Shown: one piece after another, positions 1 to 8,206 of the stretch
Numbering within the stretch: position 1 is the first letter of the stretch
How the letters are laid out: each line of letters opens with the position of its first letter
DNA from: Planctomycetota bacterium
GTDB lineage: Bacteria > Planctomycetota > UBA1135 > UBA2386
Reading direction: 5' to 3'
DNA length: 64,000 nt
NCBI GenBank assembly: GCA_020638695.1
Contig: JACKIB010000002.1
Coordinates: 62,001-126,000 of the forward strand
Position numbers and translations under genes: made by a program
The notes under the pieces: model-generated
Databases searched by the model: none
The model's input: only the letters and a program-made list of their open reading frames with translations
What the model was told of the DNA's origin: nothing

Positions 1-212
1 GAAGCGGGAGGTCAGGGACATGTGGTCGGGGACGGGGTGGTCGAGAACGGAACCACACCAGTGTACGCCCCACGCACGCCGGTGAGGGGATGCCGCAGGC
101 CAGCGCTGGCACCGACAGTTCGCCGAGGGACACCGCTCAGTGTCGACGGGCGCACCGCTGCGGGCCGGCGGCAGGTCTCGTCAAGCGGACCCGCTCGGGC
201 TAAGTTCAGGCC

Positions 213-2213
213 GTGGTCGATCGCCTCTCCGCACGGGCCTCGGAGCTCCCGAACACCGACCTCAATCCGCGCGACGATCCACCGCTCGATTTTCCGGATC
301 GCGAATTCGGCAGCCTCACGGCCAGCGACTACGCGGAGCTCGGTTTCCAGTGTGGGCTCGAGGTCCACCAGCAACTGCACACCGCGCGCAAGCTGTTCTG
401 CCGCTGTCCGGCGGGTCGGTTCGTGACCCGAACCGACGCGACCGTCCTCCGGCACATGCGCCCCACGCTGAGTGAACTCGGGGAGTACGACGGCTGCGCG
501 TTGATGGAGTTCAAGACCCGCAAGGAGATCGTGTACCTGCTGGAGCACGGCACGGTGTGCACCTACGAGCTCGACGACACGCCACCGTTCCCGATCGACG
601 AAGTGGCGGTACGCCATGCACTGCGGATCTCCCGGATGTTCGACCTGCAGCTCGTCTCGGAGCTGCAGGTGATGCGCAAGCAGTACCTCGACGGCTCGAT
701 CCCCACCGGGTTCCAACGCACGGCGTTGATCGGCATCGGTGGCACGATCCCGTTCCACGACAGCGAACTGGGTGACGACCAGGTGCTGCGGATCCGCCAG
801 CTCACGCTCGAGGAGGACTCGTGCCGCGAGGTGTCGGACATCGGGCACCGCATCACATTCCGCACCGATCGGCTCGGCATGCCCCTGGTCGAGACGGTCA
901 CCGAACCCGACCTGCGCACACCGCACGACGTGGCGGCCGGTGGACGACTGATCGCCGCCGTGGCGCGCGCCAGCGGGCACGCGCGCCGCGGCTCGGGCAG
1001 CGGTCGCCAGGACGTCAACGTGTCGATCGCCGGCAGCCGCCGCGTCGAGCTCAAGGGGGTCGGGCGCCACGCAGTGCTGCCGAGGTTGGTGCACAACGAG
1101 GCGTTCCGGCATCTCAACCTGCTGCGCATCCGCGCCGCCCTGCGCGAGCGGGGCATCACCGCGGACCTGCTCGATGGTTGTCTGCACGCTGATCTCGGCG
1201 GGCTGCTCGCGGGCTGCGGGTTCGCCCCGATCGAACGGGCGGCGCGCGACGGATCGGTGCTGCGCGCCGTGCGCCTGCCCGGTTTCGGCACGCTGCTAGG
1301 ACACCGCACCCAGCCCGGGCGCACGTTCGCCCACGAGTTCGCCGAGCGCGTACGGGTGATCGCTTGCCTCACCACCCGCCCGTTCCTGCTCGCCGAGGAC
1401 GACGACGGCGGGGCGCTCGCCGCGGCGCGTTGGCGCGAAGTGCGCATGGCGGTGCGCGCTGATGCCGAGGATGCGGTGCTGCTGGTGTGGGGACCCCGCG
1501 AGGACATCGACACCGCGTCGCACGAGATCGTACTGCGCGCCAAGGCCGCCTTGGTCGGCGTGCCCTCGGAGACCCGCCAGGCGCACCCCGATGGCACCAC
1601 CGGCTTCGAGCGGATCCTGCCCGGGCCACAGCGCATGTACCCGGACACCGACACTCCGCCGCTGCCGATCCCCGACGCGTGGGTCGCCGAGGTCGAGAGC
1701 CGAACGGTGGAACTGCCGTGGCAGCGTCGAGCGCGGTACATCGCGAAGGGTCTGCCGGCGCCGGCTGCACGACGGATGGCGCACTCCACGTGGGCGGAGT
1801 TGTACGACGAGCTGGCGATCGAGGACCCGCCCACCGCGCGCCGCATCGCGTTCGCACTCGAGGCGCGGCTGCCACACTTCTGGCGGTCTTCCGGCGTTCG
1901 CACCCTGCCCGCGGCGGAACGCCTCCGTCCGCTGGTGCGGGCACTGGTCGAAGGTCGCATGCACCCGTCCGGCACCAACTGGGTGCTCGATCGACTGCTG
2001 CGCGAGCCCGACACGGCAGCGAGTGACATCGTCGACGCGCACCGATTGGACGATCGACCGGCCGATCCCCTGCCGGCATCACCGACGACCGACGCCAACG
2101 CCCGCCTGCGTTGGGCCATGGGTCGGACGCTGCGCGGGCGCACACGCGGCAGCTTCGATCCGCAGCAGATCCGCACCGACCTGTCGCATTCGCTGGGCGA
2201 GGTGCGCGAATGA
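213..2213 (+). CDS. gatE: Archaeal-type Glu-tRNA(Gln) amidotransferase subunit GatE
   Basis: GatE activates mischarged Glu-tRNA(Gln) in the two-step route to Gln-tRNA. The family is known from archaea, paired with GatD. The 666-residue product shows the GatB/GatE cradle signature GLEVHQQL (about residues 48-55), then KLFCRCP, a Cys pair typical of the zinc site. It has the GatE-specific insertion related to bacterial AspRS (GAD-like, about residues 375-420, around RLPGFGTLLG and a following PGRTFAHE), then ETRQAHPDGTT and ARMYP-type PQRMYPDTD motifs, and a helical tail domain. Having the AspRS-like insertion separates it from bacterial GatB. GTG at 213 is the assigned start; a later start is possible because family homology begins near residue 40. 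The stop overlaps the gatD start by 4 nt (ATGA), so the two are translationally coupled. Identification is strong; presence in a bacterium is the oddity. Confidence 0.93.
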   Translation: MVDRLSARASELPNTDLNPRDDPPLDFPDREFGSLTASDYAELGFQCGLEVHQQLHTARKLFCRCPAGRFVTRTDATVLRHMRPTLSELGEYDGCALMEFKTRKEIVYLLEHGTVCTYELDDTPPFPIDEVAVRHALRISRMFDLQLVSELQVMRKQYLDGSIPTGFQRTALIGIGGTIPFHDSELGDDQVLRIRQLTLEEDSCREVSDIGHRITFRTDRLGMPLVETVTEPDLRTPHDVAAGGRLIAAVARASGHARRGSGSGRQDVNVSIAGSRRVELKGVGRHAVLPRLVHNEAFRHLNLLRIRAALRERGITADLLDGCLHADLGGLLAGCGFAPIERAARDGSVLRAVRLPGFGTLLGHRTQPGRTFAHEFAERVRVIACLTTRPFLLAEDDDGGALAAARWREVRMAVRADAEDAVLLVWGPREDIDTASHEIVLRAKAALVGVPSETRQAHPDGTTGFERILPGPQRMYPDTDTPPLPIPDAWVAEVESRTVELPWQRRARYIAKGLPAPAARRMAHSTWAELYDELAIEDPPTARRIAFALEARLPHFWRSSGVRTLPAAERLRPLVRALVEGRMHPSGTNWVLDRLLREPDTAASDIVDAHRLDDRPADPLPASPTTDANARLRWAMGRTLRGRTRGSFDPQQIRTDLSHSLGEVRE

Positions 2214-3604
2214 CCGAGCAGCGCGCCGATGCGTACAAGGGCTACCGCGAACCACTGGTCTCGCTGATGGCCCGATTCGGCATCACGGTGTGGTGCAAGG
2301 TCGACGTCGACACCACCCGCGGCGAGTTCTCCGGACTGGTGCTGCCGCGCTCCGAGACCGCGGACGCGCACCATCTCGTGCTCAAGCTCGACAGCGGCTA
2401 CAACGTCGGGCTGCGGCACGACACGATCCGCGCGATGACCAAGACCGGCTTCCGCGAGGCGATCTACAAGGTCCCGGAAGAAGCATTCCCGCGCGACGAC
2501 CGGTTGCCCGAGGTCATCTTGCTGGGCACCGGCGGCACCATCGCGTCCCGCCTCGACTACCGCACCGGAGCGGTGATCCCGGCGTTCAGCCCTGGCGAGC
2601 TGTACGGTTCGGTGCCCGAGCTGGCCGATCTGTGCAATCTGCAGACCGAGAAGCTGTTCGGTGAGTTCTCGGAGAACGTCGGACCGCTGCACTACCGGGC
2701 CTTGGCAGAACGGATCGGCCAGGCGATCGAGCAGGGCTTCGCCGGCGTGGTGATCGGCCACGGTACCGACACGATGCACCACACCGCTGCCGCGCTGAGC
2801 TTCATGGTACAGCGCCCGCCGATCCCGATCGTGATGGTCGGTAGCCAACGCTCGTCCGATCGCCCGTCGTCGGATGCGGCCCGCAACCTGATCCACGCGA
2901 CGTTCGCCGCCGCGCACGGCGACATCGCCGAAGTGATGGTGTGCATGTTCGGCCCCACCTCCGACCGCTACAACCTGCTGCACCGCGGCACGCGGGTGCG
3001 GAAGATGCACAGCTCGTACCGGAGCACCTTCCGCACCCTCGGGGACATCCCGTTGGCGATGGTCGAGGACGGGGCGATCCAGTCGCTGCAAACCTGCGCC
3101 AGCCGCCGTGACGACCGCACCGTGCAGATCCGCCCGGAGTTCGAGGAGCGGGTGACGATCCTCTACTACTACCCCAACATGAACCCGGACATCCTCGAAG
3201 CGGTGGTCGACCGCGGCTACCGCGGGGTGGTGATCGCCGGTACCGGGTTGGGCCACGTCAACCGCAAGGTCTACCCGGCCTTGGAGCGCGCTCGCAGCGC
3301 CGGGGTACAGGTCTACATGACGCTGCAGACGCTGTGGGGCTTCGTGCAGATGAACGTGTACGAGACCGGACGCGAGATTCTCGGCCTCGGCGTGATCCCC
3401 CTCGCCAACATGCTACCGGAGGTCGCCTACATCAAGCTCGGGTGGGCGCTCGGCCAGCACCCGAACGACCCGGCGGCGGTCGCCGCGTTGATGCAGACGC
3501 CACTGGCCGGCGAGATCACCGAACGCGAACCACACGACGGCTACCTGGTGTTCCAGGGGCGCACTCCGGAGATCGACGAGTTCCTGGGGCGCATCTGGTC
3601 GTGA
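2210..3604 (+). CDS. gatD: Archaeal-type Glu-tRNA(Gln) amidotransferase subunit GatD (asparaginase-type)
   Basis: GatD releases ammonia from glutamine (or asparagine) and passes it to GatE. The 464-residue protein has an N-terminal small beta-barrel region (about 15-90) that plain L-asparaginases lack, then the asparaginase fold. All catalytic positions of the family are visible: first Thr in LGTGGTIAS (T110), the Thr-Asp pair in HGTDTMHH (T186, D187), and the Lys in GTRVRKMHSSYRS (K265). The ATG at 2210 lies in ATGA with the gatE stop. Length and N-terminal domain argue for GatD rather than a type I asparaginase, and adjacency to gatE settles it. It converges on ppa across a 70 nt gap that holds only a weak CCGCGG inverted repeat. 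Confidence 0.94.
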   Translation: MTEQRADAYKGYREPLVSLMARFGITVWCKVDVDTTRGEFSGLVLPRSETADAHHLVLKLDSGYNVGLRHDTIRAMTKTGFREAIYKVPEEAFPRDDRLPEVILLGTGGTIASRLDYRTGAVIPAFSPGELYGSVPELADLCNLQTEKLFGEFSENVGPLHYRALAERIGQAIEQGFAGVVIGHGTDTMHHTAAALSFMVQRPPIPIVMVGSQRSSDRPSSDAARNLIHATFAAAHGDIAEVMVCMFGPTSDRYNLLHRGTRVRKMHSSYRSTFRTLGDIPLAMVEDGAIQSLQTCASRRDDRTVQIRPEFEERVTILYYYPNMNPDILEAVVDRGYRGVVIAGTGLGHVNRKVYPALERARSAGVQVYMTLQTLWGFVQMNVYETGREILGLGVIPLANMLPEVAYIKLGWALGQHPNDPAAVAALMQTPLAGEITEREPHDGYLVFQGRTPEIDEFLGRIWS

Positions 3605-3674
3605 CCGACACTCGATCTGCCACCTGCCGATGGACGACTGACCAACCCCGCGGTGCGCCGGTGCCCCGCGGCGT

Positions 3675-4217
3675 TCAGGCCGGTGCGATGCCCGATCGTT
3701 CGTACGCCTCCAGACTCCCCCGCACGGCGCGCACCGCCTCCTCGGGACCCAGCATGCGCTCCACCACCACCTCCTTGTGCTCGAGCGCCTTGTAGTCGGC
3801 GAAGAAGCGGAGGATCTGGTTCGTGATGTGCTCGGGCAGCTCGCAGTGGTGGCGAACGTGCCGCCAGGCAGGGTCGCCGAGACTGATCGCCAAGATCTTG
3901 TCGTCGGCCCCCGCCTCGTCGCGCATCCGGAACATCCCGATCGGCCGCGCGCGGACGATCGTCAACGGATGCACCGGCCCCTGCGACAGCACCAGGACAT
4001 CGATCGCATCGCCATCCTCGCACAGCGTGCGCGGGACGAAGCCGTAGTCGGCCGGGTAGTGCACGGCGCTGTGCAAGACCCGGTCGAGCCGCAACAGGCC
4101 GGTCGCCTTGTCGAGCTCGTACTTGTTGACGCTGCCGCGGGGCACTTCGATCACCGCGGGGAACTCTTCCGCGACGCGGTCTGGGTCGACGGGAATGTCG
4201 TGCCAAGGATGCACCAT
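3675..4217 (-). CDS. ppa: Inorganic pyrophosphatase, family I
   Basis: Soluble cytosolic pyrophosphatase that hydrolyses PPi to 2 Pi, pulling tRNA charging, nucleotide and polymer synthesis forward. The 180-residue length is typical of bacterial family I. Visible active-site blocks are VPRGSVNKYELDK near the N-terminus, YPADYGFVPRT, and EDGDAIDVLVL, which carries the metal-binding aspartates of the DxDPxD signature (Pro replaced by Ala here). The ATG at 4217 begins MVHPWHDI, where family homology begins. The open frame runs far upstream through the neighbouring gene, but that extension is antisense shadow. It is transcribed toward gatD and divergently from the tandem secreted genes, about 100 nt apart. 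Confidence 0.94.
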   Translation of the reverse strand: MVHPWHDIPVDPDRVAEEFPAVIEVPRGSVNKYELDKATGLLRLDRVLHSAVHYPADYGFVPRTLCEDGDAIDVLVLSQGPVHPLTIVRARPIGMFRMRDEAGADDKILAISLGDPAWRHVRHHCELPEHITNQILRFFADYKALEHKEVVVERMLGPEEAVRAVRGSLEAYERSGIAPA

Positions 4218-4316
4218 CGACGGAGATGGTATCGGTTGACTCCGCTCCACGCCCCTCCCCCTGGCCGCGGTCGACCCGCCTGCGTACCATGCGCGGCACT
4301 CCTCTCGGAATCCTCC

Positions 4317-5393
4317 ATGAACACCCGTTTCTTCACTCTGGCCATCGCCTCCGTGGCTCTGGCCTCCGCCGTCTGCGCGCAAACCAAGTACGCGTCCACA
4401 CCCGCGGGCAGCGAGTTCCAACCCGGCAACACCAACAACACCTACCCGTGGTACGGCCTTTCCGCCTGCTACCAGCAGGTGCACGATGCAGTCGACATGG
4501 CGGCGCTCAACGGCCGCCAGACGATGGTGATCAGCGGCGTGGAGTTCCGTCCCGCTGCGAACTACTCGATCGCGGCTCGGTCGTGGAACGCGCAGATCAC
4601 GCTCGGCATCACTACGCAGACCGCCGCGACGATGTCGACCACCTACTCGGCGAACTTCACCAGCCCGCCGACCATCGTACTGCCGTACACCAACGTCACC
4701 GGCCCCGCCGGCCAAGGCGCCGGATCGACGGTGCCCAACGCGTGGCTGTGGAAGTTCCCGTTCAAGTCGATCTTCCCGTACTCCGCGGCTCAGGGGAGCC
4801 TGTGCTGGCAATGGCAGCACAACAACGCTGCGACCGTGGTGGGCACCTTCATGGATTCGATGAACTTCACGTTCACCGGTGGCGCCACCGTGCTGCCCAA
4901 CTTCGGTACGGGTTGCACGGCGACCGGCAAGAGTGCTCCGGCGGCCGCGAGTCTCACCATCGCGGGCTCCAACATCACCGCCGCGCTGAGCAATGGCGCC
5001 TCGAGCGCCGCCGCATTCCTGGCGATCGGGTTGTCGCGCGCGACGACCAGCATCGGTTGGTGCGCGCCGCTGTACACCGCTCCGCTGATCCTGGTCGGTG
5101 GCGCGACGGATGCGGGCGGAACGTGGAACGCGGGTTCCGCTCCGACCTCGGTCCTCACCGCGGCGGCCTACGCGGAGATCTACACGCAGTACGCCTTCGC
5201 CGACAGCGGCCTGTCGTCGGGTATCGGCTTGTCCGATCTCGCGGGGGTCGGCACGGCAGCGAACGGCGCGAAGTACGCGACTCGGGTCTACACCATCAAC
5301 ACCGCGGGCAACGGCGGCGAGAACGCGGTGAGTGGTTCGAAGAGTTCCGGCACCGGCCAGTTCGCTCTGGTGACCGGGTTCACGATCCTCTGA
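4317..5393 (+). CDS. Secreted protein of tandem paralogue trio, copy 1
   Basis: 358 residues, function unknown. A clear Sec signal peptide (MNTRFFTLAIASVALASAVCA, cleavage before QTKYAS) predicts export. The mature part begins TKYASTPAGSEFQPGNTNNTY and is rich in Ala, Ser, Thr and Gly with few charges. A break at about residue 196, FGTGCTATG, starts a second half (LTIAG.NITAALSNGASSAAAFLAIGL) that looks like a separate beta-rich domain, ending LVTGFTIL. Cysteines in GTGC and IGWCAP are shared with the two following copies and could form a disulfide. Copies 2 and 3 resemble each other more than this one. No catalytic motif is evident; a surface, matrix or carbohydrate-related structural role is only a guess. 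Confidence 0.85.
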   Translation: MNTRFFTLAIASVALASAVCAQTKYASTPAGSEFQPGNTNNTYPWYGLSACYQQVHDAVDMAALNGRQTMVISGVEFRPAANYSIAARSWNAQITLGITTQTAATMSTTYSANFTSPPTIVLPYTNVTGPAGQGAGSTVPNAWLWKFPFKSIFPYSAAQGSLCWQWQHNNAATVVGTFMDSMNFTFTGGATVLPNFGTGCTATGKSAPAAASLTIAGSNITAALSNGASSAAAFLAIGLSRATTSIGWCAPLYTAPLILVGGATDAGGTWNAGSAPTSVLTAAAYAEIYTQYAFADSGLSSGIGLSDLAGVGTAANGAKYATRVYTINTAGNGGENAVSGSKSSGTGQFALVTGFTIL

Positions 5394-5413
5394 TCTGACG
5401 CGATTCGGCTCCC

Positions 5414-5446
5414 GGACGCCGCGTGCCCCCGGGCACGGCGGCGTCC
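5414..5446 (+). terminator. Strong hairpin after secreted copy 1
   Basis: Arms GGACGCCGCGTGCCC and GGGCACGGCGGCGTCC pair with one bulged base around a 2 nt loop, 20 nt past the stop codon at 5393. There is no U tract, so it may act with Rho or mainly stabilise the 3' end. It lies between the first and second tandem paralogues and would separate their transcripts. Confidence 0.6.
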
Positions 5447-5496
5447 ACAGCTCGGCCGTGCGACCGGACCACCGCGACCCACCCCTCCTGGCGTAG

Positions 5497-5580
5497 CCCA
5501 ACATTCAGGAGCAGGGTCGCGAGATCGTGCAAGGTTGTTGCTGGCAAGGAGAGCGGCAGGTTCTGCCCGAGCTACCCGGC
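5497..5580 (+). repeat. Palindromic repeat family A, truncated copy (A1)
   Basis: The stretch from ACATTCAGGAGC through GCGAGATCGTGCAAGG, TTGTTGCTGGCAAGGAGA and GCGGCAGGTTCTGCCCG matches the 5' half of the full family A elements at 55252 and 33254. The 3' half with its terminal inverted repeat is missing or too eroded to align. It directly precedes an inverted family B remnant. Boundaries are approximate. Confidence 0.7.
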
Positions 5581-5619
5581 GCGGCAGGTTCGAGCGGTGT
5601 CGCCGGAACCGATCCCCCG

Positions 5620-5745
5620 TGTTGCCGATCCCACGGCCCGGTCGCAGCGGCACGGCTCCTCGCCTCGTCCCCAGCAAGCAGTGCCGTCGCAGCTCCTGGC
5701 AACCGAGTCGCAGGACTCACCGGCATGTGCGACGGACGCGCGACG
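5620..5745 (-). repeat. Palindromic repeat family B, degenerate inverted copy (B6)
   Basis: Read on the minus strand this matches the core of the B elements at 45492 and 50797. On the plus strand, CCCACGGCCCGGTCGCAGC, CCAGCAAGCAGTGCCGTCGC and AGCTCCTGGCAACCGAGTCG line up in order with the reverse complement of the B core. Divergence is high and the terminal repeats are not intact, so this is an old copy. Together with A1 it fills the 441 nt gap between tandem copies 1 and 2. Confidence 0.7.
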
Positions 5746-5834
5746 TCCACCCGGGCATTTGCGTCCAGCGCCGCCGAAGCAAGCACGGTATCGTCCGAGT
5801 CACTGCCCCTCGTCCATTCCCCTCGACATCTCCC

Positions 5835-6902
5835 ATGAGACCCCACCTCTCCACCGTCGCGCTCGCATCCCTCGCTCTGGCCTGCAGCGCCGCCGCGCAG
5901 ACCAAGTACGCATCCTCGCCGGCCGGCAGCGAATTCCAGTCCGGCAACACCAACAACACCTACCCCTTCTACGGGATCTCCTCGAGCTACCAGCAGATCC
6001 ACGACGCCATCGACATGGCCGCCCTCAACGGCCGCCAGCCGATGGTGCTCAACGGCATGGAGTTCCGCCCCTCGTCGACCTTCAGCATCCCGGCCCGGAG
6101 CTGGAACGCGCAGATCACGCTCGGCATCACGACGCAGACCGCGGCGACGATGTCGACTACCTACTCGGCCAACTTCACCAGCACCCCGACCATCGTCCTG
6201 CCGTACACCAACCTGTCCGGCGCCGCGGGCAAGGGTGTCGGCTCCACGGTGCCGAACGCCTGGCTGTGGCGCTTCCCGTTCACCACGATCTTCCCGTACG
6301 TCGCGGCACAGGGGAACCTGTGCTGGGAGTGGCGCCACAACAACGCTCCGTCGGTCACGTCCAGCCCGCTCGACGCGATGAGCTCGAGCTTCAGTGGCTC
6401 GCCGACGGTGACCTCGAACTACGGCACCGGCTGCACCGCGACCGGCCGTAGCTCGCCGGCCTCGGCCAGCTTGACGATCGCCGGCGGGAACATCACCGCC
6501 GCGCTGACCGACGGCGCTTCGAGCGCAGCGGCGTTCCTCGCGATCGGGCTCAACCGGTCGACCACCAGTATCGGCTGGTGCGCGCCGCTCTACACCGCCC
6601 CGGTGATCCTGGTCGGCGGCGCCACCGACGCGGCCGGCGCGTGGACCGCAGGCACCGCGCCGACTTCGATCCTCACTGCCCCCAGCTACGCCGAGATCTA
6701 CACGCAGTACGCATTCGCGGATGCCGGCTTGTCGTCGGGAATCGGCCTGTCGGATCTCGCTGGCGTGGGCACCGCGGCCAACGGTGGGCAATACTGCGCG
6801 CGCCTCTACACGATCAACACCGCCGGCAACGGCGGCGAAACCGCAACGAGTGGCGCGAAGACCGCTCAGTACGGCTTGGTCACCGGGTTCACCACCCTGT
6901 AG
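5835..6902 (+). CDS. Secreted protein of tandem paralogue trio, copy 2
   Basis: 355 residues with signal peptide MRPHLSTVALASLALACSAAA and mature start QTKYASSPAGSEFQ. It aligns end to end with the copies on either side, with near identity to copy 3 over long blocks such as NTNNTYPFYG, MDMAALNGRQPM-like and AWLWRFPFTTIFPYVAAQG. FGTGC is replaced by YGTGC, and the second-half domain and the WCAPLYTAP block are kept. The ATG at 5835 gives the signal peptide directly; the open frame continues upstream only through repeat sequence. Function unknown. Independent terminator-like hairpins follow copies 1 and 2, which suggests separate transcription units and possibly expression variants. Confidence 0.85.
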   Translation: MRPHLSTVALASLALACSAAAQTKYASSPAGSEFQSGNTNNTYPFYGISSSYQQIHDAIDMAALNGRQPMVLNGMEFRPSSTFSIPARSWNAQITLGITTQTAATMSTTYSANFTSTPTIVLPYTNLSGAAGKGVGSTVPNAWLWRFPFTTIFPYVAAQGNLCWEWRHNNAPSVTSSPLDAMSSSFSGSPTVTSNYGTGCTATGRSSPASASLTIAGGNITAALTDGASSAAAFLAIGLNRSTTSIGWCAPLYTAPVILVGGATDAAGAWTAGTAPTSILTAPSYAEIYTQYAFADAGLSSGIGLSDLAGVGTAANGGQYCARLYTINTAGNGGETATSGAKTAQYGLVTGFTTL

Positions 6903-6912
6903 GACCCGCACT

Positions 6913-6944
6913 GCGTCCCGGGCGCAAGCGCCGCCCCGGGACGC
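6913..6944 (+). terminator. Hairpin after secreted copy 2
   Basis: A perfect 10 bp stem, GCGTCCCGGG and CCCGGGACGC, encloses a 12 nt loop and begins 10 nt after the stop at 6902. No T run follows. The position matches the hairpin behind copy 1, which supports a role in ending or protecting the transcript. Confidence 0.65.
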
Positions 6945-7106
6945 GGTCGTACACCGACTTCGAGACCTGCCGGGGACAGATCTGCGTGGCACGGGGGCGG
7001 GAGCGGACGGGCGGTCGGCAGCGTCCCGGTGCCCACACGTGGCCACGACGCAGTAAGATCGCGTCCACTCGTCCGCGAGTCCCCCGTCCGTTCCACTCAC
7101 GACACC

Positions 7107-8171
7107 ATGCAATCGCAACTCTCCACCGTCATCCTCGCGTCCCTCGCCCTCGCCTGCTCGACCGTCGGGCAGACCAAGTACGCATCCTCGCCGGCCGGCA
7201 GCGAGTACCAGCCGGGCAACACCAACAACACCTACCCGTTCTACGGGGCCTCCTCGACCTACCAGCAGATCCACGACGCCGTCGACATGGCCGCGCTCAA
7301 CGGGCGCCAACCGATGGTGCTGAACGGGATGGAGTTCCGCCCGGCAGCGACGTTCAACATCCCGGCCCGCAGCTGGAACGCGCAGATCACCCTCGGCGTG
7401 ACCACGCAGACCGCGGCGACGATGTCGACCACGTACGCGTCGAACTTCACCAGCACCCCGACCATCGTGCTGCCGTACACCAACCTGTCCGGCGCCGCGG
7501 GCAAGGGCGTCGGCTCCACCGTGCCGAACGCGTGGCTGTGGCGATTCCCGTTCACGACGATCTTCCCGTACGTCGCAGCGCAGGGGAACCTGTGCTGGGA
7601 GTGGCGGCACAACAACGCAACCGCCACCGTCACGCCGCTCGACGCGATGAGTTCGAGCTACGCCGGATCGCCCACCGTGACTTCCAACTTCGGCACCGGC
7701 TGCACCGCCACGGGCCGTAGCTCACCGGCCTCCGCCAGCCTGACCATCGCCGGCGGCAACATCACCGCCGCACTGAAGGACGGCGCGTCGAGCGCAGCCG
7801 CGTTCCTGGCGATCGGGCTCGTCCGCTCGAATACCAGCATCGGCTGGTGCGCGCCGCTCTACACCGCACCGGCGATCTTGGTCGGCGGCAGCACCGACGC
7901 CGCCGGTGCCTGGACCGCAGGCACCGCACCGACCTCGGTGCTGACCGCACCCAGCTACGCCGAGATCTACACGCAGTACGCGTTCGCCGACGCGGGCCTG
8001 TCGTCCGGGATCGGGCTGTCGGACCTCGCCGGCGTGGGCACCGCGGCCAACGGGGGCCTGTACTGCGCGCGGCTCTACACGATCAACACCTCCGGCAACG
8101 GCGGCGAGACCGCCACGACCGGCACGAAGACCAGCCAGTACGGCCTGGTCACCGGGTTCACCACCCTGTAG
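7107..8171 (+). CDS. Secreted protein of tandem paralogue trio, copy 3
   Basis: 354 residues with signal peptide MQSQLSTVILASLALACSTVG then QTKYASSPAGSEYQPG. By eye it is the closest relative of copy 2, differing mainly in the signal peptide and at scattered surface-type positions (ITAALKDGASS, LVRSNTSIGWCAP). It shares the two-part build: an N-terminal half of about 195 residues, then the FGTGCTATG junction and an Ala/Gly/Thr-rich second half ending GLVTGFTTL. Function unknown. The high similarity of copies 2 and 3 against a more distant copy 1 implies at least two duplication steps, the last one recent or homogenised by gene conversion. The alpha/beta hydrolase starts 35 nt downstream on the same strand. 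Confidence 0.85.
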   Translation: MQSQLSTVILASLALACSTVGQTKYASSPAGSEYQPGNTNNTYPFYGASSTYQQIHDAVDMAALNGRQPMVLNGMEFRPAATFNIPARSWNAQITLGVTTQTAATMSTTYASNFTSTPTIVLPYTNLSGAAGKGVGSTVPNAWLWRFPFTTIFPYVAAQGNLCWEWRHNNATATVTPLDAMSSSYAGSPTVTSNFGTGCTATGRSSPASASLTIAGGNITAALKDGASSAAAFLAIGLVRSNTSIGWCAPLYTAPAILVGGSTDAAGAWTAGTAPTSVLTAPSYAEIYTQYAFADAGLSSGIGLSDLAGVGTAANGGLYCARLYTINTSGNGGETATTGTKTSQYGLVTGFTTL

Positions 8172-8206
8172 GCACGCGCGGCGTCCCGGGCTTGCCGCCG
8201 CCGATC

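Noticed and set aside
1..212. Gene upstream of gatE
   Set aside because: Short open frames exist on both strands but none shows a family signature; I see nothing supportable in these 212 nt.
563..3256. 897-residue open frame on the minus strand opposite gatE and gatD
   Set aside because: GC-rich antisense shadow: Arg/Ser/Ala-rich, no domain, fully covered by two well-supported genes.
3645..3671. Terminator between gatD and ppa
   Set aside because: Only a 6 bp CCGCGG repeat with a 12 nt loop and no T tract; such palindromes are common at this GC content.
5505..7610. 701-residue minus-strand open frame across the tandem secreted genes
   Set aside because: Its internal repetition (repeated CVLGL-type blocks) simply mirrors the paralogues on the plus strand; no independent signal.
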